NCBI GenBank assembly: GCA_030248195.1
Contig: JASAND010011348.1
Coordinates: 1 to 64,000 of the forward strand
Length of the DNA: 64,000 nucleotides
Origin: Trissonchulus latispiculum
Taxonomy: Eukaryota > Nematoda > Enoplea > Enoplida > Ironidae
Direction: 5' to 3'
Under the pieces are notes generated by a model. That model saw only the letters and a list, made by a program, of their open reading frames with translations, had not been told where the DNA came from and did no database searches. A program made the translations under genes and the position numbers. Shown here piece by piece: positions 53,521 to 64,000 of this stretch. The first letter of the stretch is position 1. Each line of letters starts with the position of its first letter.

Positions 53521-53977
53521 TGTTTATTAAAAAGGAGGAGAACTCATCCGTCGTGATGTCGACCAGGCTTTGATACTCCTTTTGGCAACTCGGTTGAGTA
53601 TTTTTTGACCAACCTTACGGGTCCAGTTTCCTGGCTAACACTGCACCTTCTGGTGATGATCGTCACATTGTGATGTCTAATGCAACAAACAACAAAGCTT
53701 TGTTTTCAGCTATACTATATAAATACGACTAAGCAGAGTTTTGTATAAAACAGTACTTTGGAACCAATTTTTAAAATGGAATAATAAAAATTACCACAGA
53801 ATCTATGTAATATAGTGTAACATTAAAAGTGAAGAAACATCCTACGTAAGATTAAACTTTTGCGAAGCCGAAAACTTATATACTTACGTAAAATTTCAAT
53901 GCAATTTCATATCCTACATATATACTTTGGGTCTCTTGGCTTCTTAACTTCTTGTCTGTTTCCTCAAGTAATACTGC

Positions 53978-54920
53978 CTGTTAAGGTGGTGATTCCTTTT
54001 GGACACATATTGTTGGTTGGCGGCGTAAATCAAGATGAAATTTGACGAAACTTTCCGAAATACGTTCTTTTAGCGTTCTAACACCCTCCGCGCAATCCCG
54101 ATTCAAAAAATTCGAGATTTCCGGTCAGAACGGTTTTTCCCAATTGCTGAAAGCTTGGCAGCTTTTTAAACTTTTTAAAGCAACGTCGTAGCTTTTCTCT
54201 ACCGTGAAATATAGCCGATTATCTTGTTTTGGCGTCGAAAACTTGTCATTTTTGCAGAAATCAAATAATCCATTATTTCTTGAACTATGCAAGCCGTAAA
54301 ATCAAACTAAGGCCGTCGATCTGAAGATCTCATAGGGGCTAATCATCCGACGCATGATCGTCGTCCAACAGCTATCCCGTAGGCTGCCATCATAAAAACG
54401 TAGTTTTTCCAAAAACACGACCAATTTTTTTCCAAAGATTGTGGAGCATACACCATACTAGCTGGAGGGCTGCTACTTAACGGATGTGTTCTGCACATAC
54501 CCAGGGACGATTTTTTAGTTTCCCCGATTACTGCTTTCTAGCTAAAGTAATCGCTTGACAAATTTGGAAAAAGTAGGCAAAATACAGGTTACGCACACAT
54601 TTCAGCTTATTTCTCTATAATGAAGAGCGATTTCACAATAAATAAAAAATCGTCCCCAGCTATTTGATGGAGGTATCGAATGGTATAACCGATGTCTCGC
54701 GAAAAAATTTGCTTGAGTCTGCAAAAAATCTGGAAAATTACATTTCTTCTAAAATGTGTTTTAAATATATTAGAAAAGCAACATTAGTATCATGGTATGC
54801 AATAAAAAGAGAAAATGTCAAGCTGCATTGTAATATAAAAATGGCTTCTTAACTCCAAGTAATGAATGAGTAATAATGGTGCAAAGTTTATGTGACCAAA
54901 GGGAATCACCACCTTAACAG
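53978..54920. mobile_element. inverted-repeat element (943 bp), MITE-like
   Basis: The ends are inverted copies of CTGTTAAGGTGGTGATTCC(C/T)TTTGG. No coding capacity seen. The flanks both contain TACTGC, offset by one base, so the target duplication is uncertain. Confidence 0.65.
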
Positions 54921-55662
54921 TTACTGCGATTGTTTGCGTTTTTGCAAAAATTGATCTCCTTCGGCGCTGTACCATGATTAAACAGTACTAGACACCACAA
55001 TACTAAATATATTTTTTATTCTTACTAGAGATGGGCCGGGGGCTGAAAATTGGAGGTCCAAATGGAACATTTTGAGAAATTTCCTTAAAAATTCTGATTT
55101 CGCTATCTTTCAGGCATATACAAAATTTACTATAGTTGTTTTCAATTAAATCGATAAGGAAACTAAAGATTTGTAACAATTTAACCTATTTTTGACTTCC
55201 AACATTTTTCTAAAAACTGCCAATAATTTACAAATGTTTGATGAATTTTACCGGGGCTTAACCACCGGGGCTGGGGCCTGGGCCTCCTTAACGTTGCTGG
55301 GGCGCGTATTTAGAACAACGTCGCACAACGGTGCATCCCTAATACTTACTAAACTGTGTCGTTGGGAGTCTCGGTCTCGTTGTTTGGCCGCGGAAATTTC
55401 AAATATTATATAAATGGCATTAAATCGAACTAACGAACTGCGGAAACTGAATGTATTGAAGTCCCTACTGAGTTTAAGCCTCAAAAACTGTAAGAAACTA
55501 TGTTTAAGTCCACAATTGCGAATCTCGGCCTCACCCGAAAGCCAAGATTTTGTCAGTTTCGGCCTCTGTCTCACTGAACTTTTTTTCTCGCCCAACCCAA
55601 TATGACGTGGTACGAGTACGTAACGACGTTTCCATTGATCAGTATATAGAGTTTGTTTTTAG

Positions 55663-55775
55663 GTTGGGCAATGGAATGTAATGATTTCATTTTTGTTGAA
55701 CGTAACTGGGCGCTAGACAAGGCTGTGCTATCAGATGCTTGTGATCATTATGCTGACCTTAATGCTAAATATCAG
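55663..55775 (+). CDS. LCLAT1: acyltransferase, coding exon 3
   Basis: The acceptor is GTTTTTAG|GT, phase 1, matching the exon 2 donor, and the donor is TATCAG|GTATCA, phase 0. 113 bases encode GWAMECNDFIFVERNWALD and following residues, the counterpart of the segment after motif I in LCLAT1 proteins. The next exon should begin shortly before the family's FPEGT motif; it was not found before 64000, so the gene continues beyond the window or an exon is lost. Confidence 0.88.
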
Positions 55776-56690
55776 GTATCATAGGGGTCGCGGTAGCGCC
55801 CCCTATAATATGAGTGAAAATGGTCGAATGACCGTGTAAAATATGGCTGCGCAGATTATGTGCGCAAAAAATTGTACGTGTCGAGTTTAGTATATTCGCC
55901 AACTTTCATCCCCGTACCACTTTCCGTTAAAAAGTTGCGCCAAAAATCGCTTACGAGAGTGATGTTTTTTTCGGTTCTCCGCTTTGACGTCTGGTAAGGG
56001 GGTTTTGTAGCTTTAATAACAACAGATAGAAAAATTTTTGCCTATGAAAACCATATATATTCTTGGAGTACGCAACAAAAATAAGCCGATAGGCTAGTTT
56101 TTATGCCTCCCAGAGCCGGAAAAAATTTTTGGCGGGGGGGCCAAAGTCGGCCAAAACGCTAAAATGGCCAAAAAGTATGCTTCAAAGGCGCCGTAATAAG
56201 TCAGACTGGGCTATATATGGGGCAATACTGCCTATATGGCTGAATAGGACATATATCAGGGTCGTTCAATTGCTATATGATTTTCCGGCTCTGAGCGTAA
56301 TTTTTGGGTACTGGCCTGCCAAAGTTGGTGAATTTTGCGTCCAACTTTGACCTTAGTTTTTTCGCTTATTTTGCGACCTGGAAGCCTCAAATCTTGCATA
56401 CAAAGGTTTTTGCGGACGGAGAATCGATTCCCGCTATCAATTTTGCTGCCCGACTGACCCAAGTTGCTGGGCTGGTTCCACTTTGCCGTCTGGAGGGTCA
56501 TGTCGGCAACCGCTACCTGGAGGCCCATACTAGGCTCTACTTGGCCTCTCAAAACATTCTCTATAGGGGTTTTCTGGTACGCCCAGCTCATATCCGGTGT
56601 CCGTTTTGCTGTACCACGCACCCATTTTGCTGGGCTGGCTCCACTTGACCGTCTGAGGGGTCAGGTCGGTAAGGGATCAGGTGGTCCAAA

Positions 56691-57745
56691 ATGAAATTTT
56701 TCAAAAGTGGTCAAATATGGTACCAAATGAAAGCCCTAAGTGAGCTGAGCAACTTTTGTCATAGAATTGCATGCTCAAAGCGGCTGTAGAGTGCTGTGGT
56801 GGGGTGGGGTCTTAGGCGATTTTCGGTCAAAAATGAAATTTTTCAAAAGTGGTCAAATTTGGTACCAAATGAAAGCCCTAAGTGAGCTGAGCAACTTTTG
56901 TCATAGAATTGCATGCTCAAAGTGGCTGTAGAGTGCTGTGGTGGGGTGGGGTGGGGACTTGTCGATTTTCGGTCAAAAATGAAATTTTTCAAAAGTGGTC
57001 AAATTTGGTACCAAATGAAAGCCCTAAGTGAGCTGAGCAACTTTTGTCATAGAATTGCTTGCTCAAAGTAGCTGTAGAGTGCTGTGGTGGGGTGGGGTGG
57101 GGACTTAGGCGATTTTCGGTCAAAAATGAAATTTTTCAAAAGTGGTCAAATTTGGTACCAAATGACAGCCCTAAGTGAGCTGAGCAACTTTTGTCATAGA
57201 ATTGCATGCTCAAAGTGGCTGTAGAGTGCTGTGGTGGGTGGGGTGGGGACTTAGGCGATTTTCGGTCAAAAATGAAATTTTTCAAAAGTGGTCAAATTTG
57301 GTACCAAATGAAAGCCCTAAGTGAGCTGAGCAACTTTGTCATAGAATTGTATGCTCAAAGTGGCTGTAGAGTGCTGTGGTGGGGTGGGGTGGGGACTTAG
57401 GCGATTTTCGGTCAAAAATGAAATTTTTCAAAAGTGGTCAAATTTGGTACCAAATGACAGCCCTAAGTGAGCTGAGCAACTTTTGTCATAGAATTGCATG
57501 CTCAAAGTGGCTGTAGAGTGCTGTGGTGGGTGGGGTGGGGACTTAGGCGATTTTCGGTCAAAAATGAAATTTTTCAAAATCAAAAGTGGTCAAATTTGGT
57601 ACCAAAGAAAGCCCTAAGTGATCTGAGCAATTTTTGTCATAATTGCATGCTCAAAGTGGCTGTAGAGTGCTGTGGTGGGGTGGGATGTGGGGACGTAAGC
57701 GATTTTGAGTCAAATATGAAATTTTCCAAAAGTGTCAAAATAGTA
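56691..57745. repeat. 146-bp satellite array, about seven copies
   Basis: ATGAAATTTTTCAAAAGTGG recurs at 56691, 56833, 56979, 57126, 57272, 57418, 57564 and, altered, 57716; the commonest spacing is 146 bases. Units carry a GTGGTGGGGTGGGGTGGGG stretch of variable length. It lies in intron 3. Confidence 0.95.
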
Positions 57746-57862
57746 CGTATCTGCTTGCGCATGGTGTTCGGAAATATATTATGTTGGTTCTTTTTTGCGC
57801 ATATATATATACATATGTAAAAGAATGGAAAACAAGAACCAAAAATGCTCCTTCGTCGCATG

Positions 57863-58956
57863 TATAGAGGTCGGGGAAAAAACCCAAGGTAGTCACTTTT
57901 TGGACTCTGCAGAACTACCCAGTGGAGCAATCCGGCTATAAATTATTTTCTTATCAAGCCCTGTCTAGACTGTCATTTTGGTATATAAATCGCCTCTCTA
58001 GGTCCTGTCGTTAATTAGTAATTAACGGTTAATTAGCCGGGATAAAAAAACCAATGGCGGGGAAAAAACCAACCGATGGGAAAAAAACCAACCCCAGTAT
58101 TCGGTCAGGGTAACTCATATTAGCGATTTTATGCATGCGACAGGTAAAATCGGCGTCGCTGACTTCATATCTGCAGTTATTTTTGCGATATTCCTTATAA
58201 TAAGTGAGAAAATCAAACATCAAAATTTGCAGCATCAACTGGCTACGTTTCATCAAATTTGCCAGTTTCTATGTTAAAATGCAAAAATTTGTAAATCTTT
58301 CGAAATTCGATGAAATAAATTAAAATAAACGTTGTTTCAGTGTTTTTTCGCGTATTTCTTTGTCCCAGAGTACTTTTTGGCCGCTTTAGCTGAGCCAAAC
58401 AGCCGCTCCGCCGAAATGAGGTTTTTACCGGCTAGCACAAATTTGCCAAGTCCAAATGCAATTTTGAGCTGTTCACGTGAAAGAACGCATTAAACTTGCT
58501 ATGTGCATGACTTTCGAGCAACTAAGAACCATTTTTGGGAGTTTGGCAGCAAAAGCAAAAATTGGTTTTTTTCCCACCCCTTGGTTTTTTTCCCATTTTG
58601 TAAAAATTCTGCTGGCAGCTCGCAGGAAGGCGAGACCGACATTTTTGGAAAGAGCACATGTTGTTCTCATAGAAACTATTAAAAGTTATTATCTAACTGC
58701 TATGGAAAATTTTTTGCAGGCCTTCAAAAATAGGCAAATTTTGAATTTTTGGGGGGGTCAAAAATGCCAAAATTTTCAAAATGTCACAAAATGCTCAAAA
58801 GTGGTCCGATTTAGCTCAAATTTGGTATGTTAGGTGGGATGGGCCCTACCAACTTGCATGCAAAATTTGAGCCCGCTAGCTCATCCCCATCGCCCAAACG
58901 GGAGGTTGATTTTTTCCCCACCACTTGCGGGTTGGTTTTTTTCCCCGACCTCTATA
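57863..58956. mobile_element. inverted-repeat element (1.09 kb) with GGGGAAAAAA ends
   Basis: The left end TATAGAGGTCGGGGAAAAAA is the complement of the right end. Inside are more CGGGGAAAAAACCAA motifs. It encodes nothing recognised. The TA at each tip may be the target duplication. Confidence 0.65.
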
Positions 58957-59349
58957 AAATACATATGAGTACTCTCAGGCAGGTTGTACAAACACGGAAA
59001 CTAGTCTGTAAAATGCATATGAGTGGCGTTGAGGTTGTAAATTAAGGAAAACAAGTTGCAACGGCTTAACATATGAGCCTGTCCTACAACGAGGCTCATA
59101 TTGGCGTCACAGTGCAGCCTTCTTAAAGATCATCAGGTCATCATATTAAAGAAAAAACGAATGAATAGACATAAGATGTTAACATTGTGGCTTGAAAGAA
59201 ATGGACAGAACGAAGTCAACTGCGACACATCAAGTTTAACTGTACATATGCAAGCTGATGTTTCCCGAAACACCATGGCACCTACTATTTCCGGAAGCAC
59301 TATAGTACACCTATTATCGGAACACTATGGGTTTGTTCACAAAAAGTAC

Positions 59350-60757
59350 TTAAGGGGGGGGGGCTACGAATTTCACTAAAAGTTCGATGTTGGAAAAGCT
59401 AGCTAGTCTTTTGCCACATATGTAGTATTAGGTTTAGTGTAAAATAGTTTAAAGTTTGAAAGAATTCCATGCAGCCTAGCGTCCTATGAGCCATCAGAAG
59501 TTGGTCTTGTCGGTCCAAAGCTCGACATGATACGTACACAAACTTCGCCTCGCCCTGATCGCTATGCGCAAGGTACGGTACCCAAATTTTCCAGAAATAG
59601 TTCTAACATAGTGCTTTGATATCGTGTAAAATAATCCTTAGATCAATGTATACTTTTCTGTGAGATACCATCAAAGTGCGAAAAATTGGGTGTTGTAGGT
59701 CTATATGGGTGGAGGTTAACTAACGTCTAATGCGCTGTGGTTTACCAAATGAACCCAACTTTGCTGTAATTACTACTCCAAGTATCTGTCTTAACTTTTG
59801 TAAAATTGACGTGATTTCGTTAATCCCTGCGTTTGCAGCGCTAGATTACATTATCGATAATGTCGCTGTCATTTGGTGCCATTTCGAAGATGTGAATCAA
59901 TTACGCCAAATTACTGTGGCAAAATCGGCTGAAACGTTGCGGATTACAGGCCAGTGAGTGTACCAAGATGTGCAGAAGGCTAGGTAACTAGACCTCGCTC
60001 CAATGTATAGAAATGCTGGATTGATTTTTCGAAGTATGGATGGCGATCGCTCCAAAAAGCTCTAAGACAGTTGTAAGCGCATATACTGAACGAAGGAAGC
60101 GTCATATCGAAAAACGGATTTCATATTCGGATTCTGCAGGTCAAATAACCCCTATAAGCTCCTTTTCGGCAAAATCGGAGACAAGAAATTTTTTAACCCT
60201 ACTTTTACTGCGCTTAGATAACTTTTCAGGCCTAAAAATAAGGGTTATTTCTTAACAAAAAGTTTGCTAGCACACTAACCAGAAAGCCAAAGTCCTCGAA
60301 ACTGACACATAGTTTGCCCCTATTAGAGCCTAATATTTGGTAAAAAGCTGGGGTAGGCTAGGGGCTGTCAATTTTATTAGATCGAAAACGGCGCACGGTC
60401 ATATCGCAATTTTTTGCCAAATTTCAAACTTTGAGCTGGTATAGCTGAAGAAGGAAGCAACACTCGAAAGCCGGAATACTTTCAATATTTAGCAGTAGTA
60501 ACAGTTAACATTTATGACAGAAAGTTTCAGAATTGGTCAAACCGTTAATCCACCAGAGCTGAAAAACCCTTTTTGAAAAATCAAATTTTTCGCACCAAAA
60601 TTTGTACTTTGCCGTCCTGCCAAAAACAGTGCATGTGAGATTATATTGTTGCCCACCCTAAACTTTTTTACTTTGATATGTTGGCTAACGTTGGGGGGAA
60701 AAGTAGCTCTCTCCGACGATGTCGTGCCAACCCGTTCGTAGCCCCCCCCCCCCTTAA
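59350..60757. mobile_element. TTAA-flanked element with poly-G inverted termini, 1
   Basis: TTAA at 59350-59353 and 60754-60757. Inside the two copies, the left end reads G10 CTACGAA and the complement of the right end reads G12 CTACGAA. The interior (1400 bp) is noncoding. TTAA target sites suggest a piggyBac-type origin, but the poly-G tips are unusual. Confidence 0.6.
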
Positions 60758-61018
60758 ACGGCTTAACTTAAACGAAGTGGTTTTTGTGAAACCAACCTCT
60801 ACTTAAAAAACTTAAACGACTTAAACTACTTAGCGTAAGTCGTTTAAGTAGACCCCCTTCACAAATACAGGTCTACTTAAAGATTCACCGACTTAAACTT
60901 TAAGCCGTTTAAGTAAAACTGCTTTCATAAAAACTACTTAGTTTAAGTAGTTTAAGTAGACCGCTTAAACGCAGTTCAAAAACAGCGATTTTTAAGCCGC
61001 GTGATTTACGGAGCTTAA
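60754..61018. repeat. cluster of TTAAACGACTTAAAC palindromic repeats
   Basis: Between the two TTAA elements, CTTAAAC/GTTTAAG blocks recur in both orientations (for example TTAAACGACTTAAAC and GTCGTTTAAGTAGAC), able to form several hairpins. Related pieces lie at 62238-62252 and 63805-63821. Confidence 0.8.
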
Positions 61019-62241
61019 GGGGGGGGGGGGTCGCTTTTTGGCCGATTTTTCGACCATCTCCGATTTTGCTCATTTTCACATATTTTGTAGTCCTAATGGG
61101 TCCTCAAAACAAGACATGTGCGTTTTGCGTAATATTGCTTCAATCGTTCTGTACAGCCCTTCAAAGGTGACCTCGACATGTGTTAGACATAGTAAAATGA
61201 AAAAGTTAGGTTAAAAAGTTTGTGGCAGAAAATTTTTTCGCTGTATGCAAGATACAGCGCTGCAGCCTTGTTGTACATCTTAAGGACATACCAGAGAGTG
61301 CAAATAACCCTTCTGGAACAATTCTGTTGAGTGTCGGATTTTTGGCAATTTTTCAAAGTCAAAATTTCAGAAAATTGGTGCTTTTTGTACAACGAAAAAC
61401 AGGACCAGCAAAACATTTTCGCCTCTCCTGCACGATTGGCAAAAGCTACAGAAATCGCTTATAAATAGTTGCACTCTATGCATACACAGAATTCTTATGA
61501 CAGTAGTTGCAAATTTCTAGTTTGTAGTGCTCTCAAAAAACTTGCCACAAAATCTGCTAATTTTGCCAAAAATCATCATTTTTCTCAATTTTCACGTTCT
61601 TTTAATAATTTCTCACTCGTTACCCACTCGAAAGTCACCAAAATTGGCACATAAAACTATCAATGCCTGCCAGACATTATGGTAACGGCAAATGCTTCAA
61701 GGTAGAACTTTTCTGTCGTGTCGGCTCCTTTGATCTCATATTGGTCACAAAAGTCAATTTTTGAAAATTCCAAAATATAGACAAATTGGGTATCATTCGA
61801 TAGCTACTAATGAGCTGAACAACTTTTCTAATAGAACTATGTGTCTGAAATCTAGTATCTGAAAGTTAGAGCAAGTTAAAGTTTGAGGGTACCGTTAGTT
61901 GAAAAAGGCTCAGTTCACAATTGAATAATGTGCTGTGAACGACTGAGTGGCTATGCCGGAGTCGTTTCAGTATTAAAATATTAGCCAACCCACAGAATTA
62001 ATTTGCCATATTAGTTGACCCAAATTTCGCTGCCGTTCAACAAATTTCAACATGACCTTGGAGGGCAAATCACAGTGATTTTCAAGTTTTCCAACTTTAT
62101 AGCTGAATATCTGTGCCATAGTTTGATTTCGAACTCTAATGTTTTGTCTTGTTTTTGAGAACAAATGTACCTATGTTGTGTGTGAAAATGAGCGAAATCC
62201 GCGACTATCGATTTTGACCCAAAGCGACCCCCCCCCCTTAA
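61015..62241. mobile_element. TTAA-flanked element with poly-G inverted termini, 2
   Basis: TTAA at 61015-61018 and 62238-62241; the left end is G12 TCGCTTT and the complement of the right end is G10 TCGCTTT. The 1219-bp interior shows no gene and no clear similarity to element 1. Confidence 0.6.
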
Positions 62242-64000
62242 ACGACTTAAACGAAAGAATGCACGTCTGACTGGCCATTTTAAAAGCTTCATAACTTGGG
62301 AGTTAATAGGTCATATATATATATCATTCGAAAGCTCATAAGGAGCACATTAATGCTAACATGTCAAAACAACTGTATTTGTTTTTGAAAAATAGGTAAT
62401 GTCTAAAAATGGTATGTCGCTTCAGCTATTGACTTCAGATAACGACTCTTTTGGAGATTTTAAATTAACATTAGCAATTTTCCATTGATATGGTAACACT
62501 TTTGACGATTTTAACTTTAAATAAGTAATTTTCCGTTGGCTGGGGAAACTATGTCGAACATTTGGGAATATAATTTTTTTACGCCAGTATATATATTATT
62601 ACATCAAATACCTATAGATTATCACATGTTATCATAAACCAGCTTGTAAATTTCAGTACTGGTGCTTACAAGAGTTTCCTCTGTAGCTGAAAAGAATTCG
62701 TTGCATGATCAAGTGCTCCAAAATAGTTGTTGAATAAAGAAATTTAATGTAAATAAAGTCAAGAAAACTTCGAGTCTTCGAGTCAAAAAACTTCGAGTTT
62801 AATTTAGGCTATCAAAACCTAAGTTACAGCTACTATCTAGTCTCACCGATGACCGATGTAAGCAATTCTAACTACTTTCCTTCCACTCTCATGGCAGACG
62901 GGCAAAGAAAGTATATTTATCTATTTAATGCTCCAGTCAGTGATTAAAGTTTAATATTGAATCTTAGTTGTCATCCCACTCCAGTATTTTAAGAGAAAAA
63001 TGTAAATCTGATTTTCCTCAAAATTTTCTGTTTGTGGCGTTTAAGTGTAGTTCAGTAGTGTAGCGTTTGGGTTGTTGTAATTTTGGGCGTTTTTTCTGAA
63101 CTGAAAATCGAAGCGCAGATGCCTGACAAATAGCCACAGGCATTTTTCTAAAATGAGTGTGTAAAAGCCACTTTTGCATTGTTTGAATGAGTTGTTAGAA
63201 TCTGTGTTCAAAACAATCTTGCTTTCATTTTCCAAATCTCATATTTTTGGAGCTGTGCCTATGCAGAGATGCCGCGGCGCAGAGAGCTCTCCATTGGGCA
63301 TAACACGTCCTACAGGACTACAAATGTAGACAATGCTTGACCGACGGACCAGTGCTGATGAACCTGTCGACATCTTGCACTACTTGACTTTTTGAATGGT
63401 CAGTTTTAGACAAAGTAAATTAATTTTCGCTGTTATCTCCTAAACCGTAATGATTTACTCTGAAGAGTAAAGTTGTAGGTCTTCGTCTTCATGACTACAA
63501 ATTTCTCTTGTAGAGTGATCACAGCGCAAGTTATGGCGGATAAACGCTAATTTCTATAATGCACATATTCTCAAGCCGCGACTTTTCTGAAATCTTTTCC
63601 AGCGTAAATGAGGTTACTGCAGCAAATTTGAATGAATTTCAACGACAAATTAGCTTTTCAAGCCAAAAATACGCGAACCCGAACCAGCACAACAATAAAT
63701 CTTAATTCGATCAAAGCTCGGGCAGGCCCGAATCTGAAGCCCGCTTCACTAACCTGGCTCAGCCCTTGTTTGATGGCAAAATTAAATTAGTTTCATTAAA
63801 AGTCGGCTTAAACGACTTAACTTTTTTTTTACAGCCACCTCACCCCAGTCGGTTCGCCGGTTAGGGGTAGTGTCAGCAGTTTTGGAACTTTGTCTGGGTG
63901 TTGGGGAGGCTGACACTGAATAACTGCAGTCGCAATTATCCGAGGTGTTCTACAAGGCTATCAGTACGTCCATTACTTTCACCGTAATGGAGGTCCTGTG
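62242..64000. other. noncoding DNA, presumed intron 3 of the acyltransferase
   Basis: AT-rich. No supported exon, gene or complete mobile element seen. Confidence 0.5.

Noticed and set aside
56691..57745. CRISPR-like array
   Set aside because: Units are contiguous 146-bp satellites without spacers, in a eukaryotic intron.
63826..64000. Candidate exon after TTTTTTTTTACAG
   Set aside because: The following sequence hits a stop and has none of the acyltransferase motifs expected next.

Overview
The window is animal (metazoan) nuclear DNA made almost entirely of nested mobile elements, with one host gene at the right. The host gene is a lysocardiolipin/lysophospholipid acyltransferase (LCLAT1/AGPAT type). 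Three of its exons (49385-49549, 50269-50473, 55663-55775) can be read on the + strand with matching splice phases; it runs off the right edge. Introns of several kb, Polintons, Gypsy and CR1-like elements and a tRNA-derived SINE all fit an animal, probably an invertebrate; the species cannot be told from the sequence.

Left region (1 to about 10141): a Polinton/Maverick cut by the left edge. In order it has a packaging ATPase, a collagen-like protein, a tiny zinc-ribbon protein, a chromodomain integrase, a 43-residue ORF, a Zn-finger protein with a 111-bp tandem repeat, a Zn-finger plus protein-primed DNA polymerase B, and, on the opposite strand, a protein resembling the poxvirus late transcription factor VLTF3. 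All eight gene starts carry TAAAATG (one has an extra A), and two pairs of genes overlap as ATGA. The integrase and polymerase are broken, the polymerase by a 1061-bp hAT-type insertion with an 8-bp target duplication, by a nonsense codon, and by a frame change at its Zn-finger junction.

Middle region (12275-28154, minus strand): a complete 15.9-kb Gypsy LTR retrotransposon with 4-bp target duplication AGTG, PBS, PPT, gag, protease, RT, RNase H and integrase. Downstream of integrase lies about 5.3 kb of extra coding sequence in three blocks (655, 287 and 800 residues). The first block has a DEDDy 3'-5' exonuclease signature; the last two are in one frame and separated by a single TAG.

Right-middle region (26661-48520): the Gypsy element sits in the 3' end of a CR1-like LINE. 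A unit of 5' leader + LTR + LINE 3' half (about 2.7 kb) is present three times in tandem. The first copy was later split by a second Polinton (28625-40837; 6-bp TSD TGTATA, TIRs full of GCGGCTAC repeats), which carries only a spliced Zn-finger/polymerase B gene and noncoding repeats. The other two copies preserve the empty site.

Right region (48520-64000): the acyltransferase gene with introns full of repeats: a 153-bp triple repeat, a tRNA-derived SINE, a LINE tail, several inverted-repeat elements, a 146-bp satellite array, and two TTAA-flanked elements with poly-G inverted termini. Many coding frames across the window are broken by single bases in homopolymer runs, which reflects either decay or residual assembly indels.
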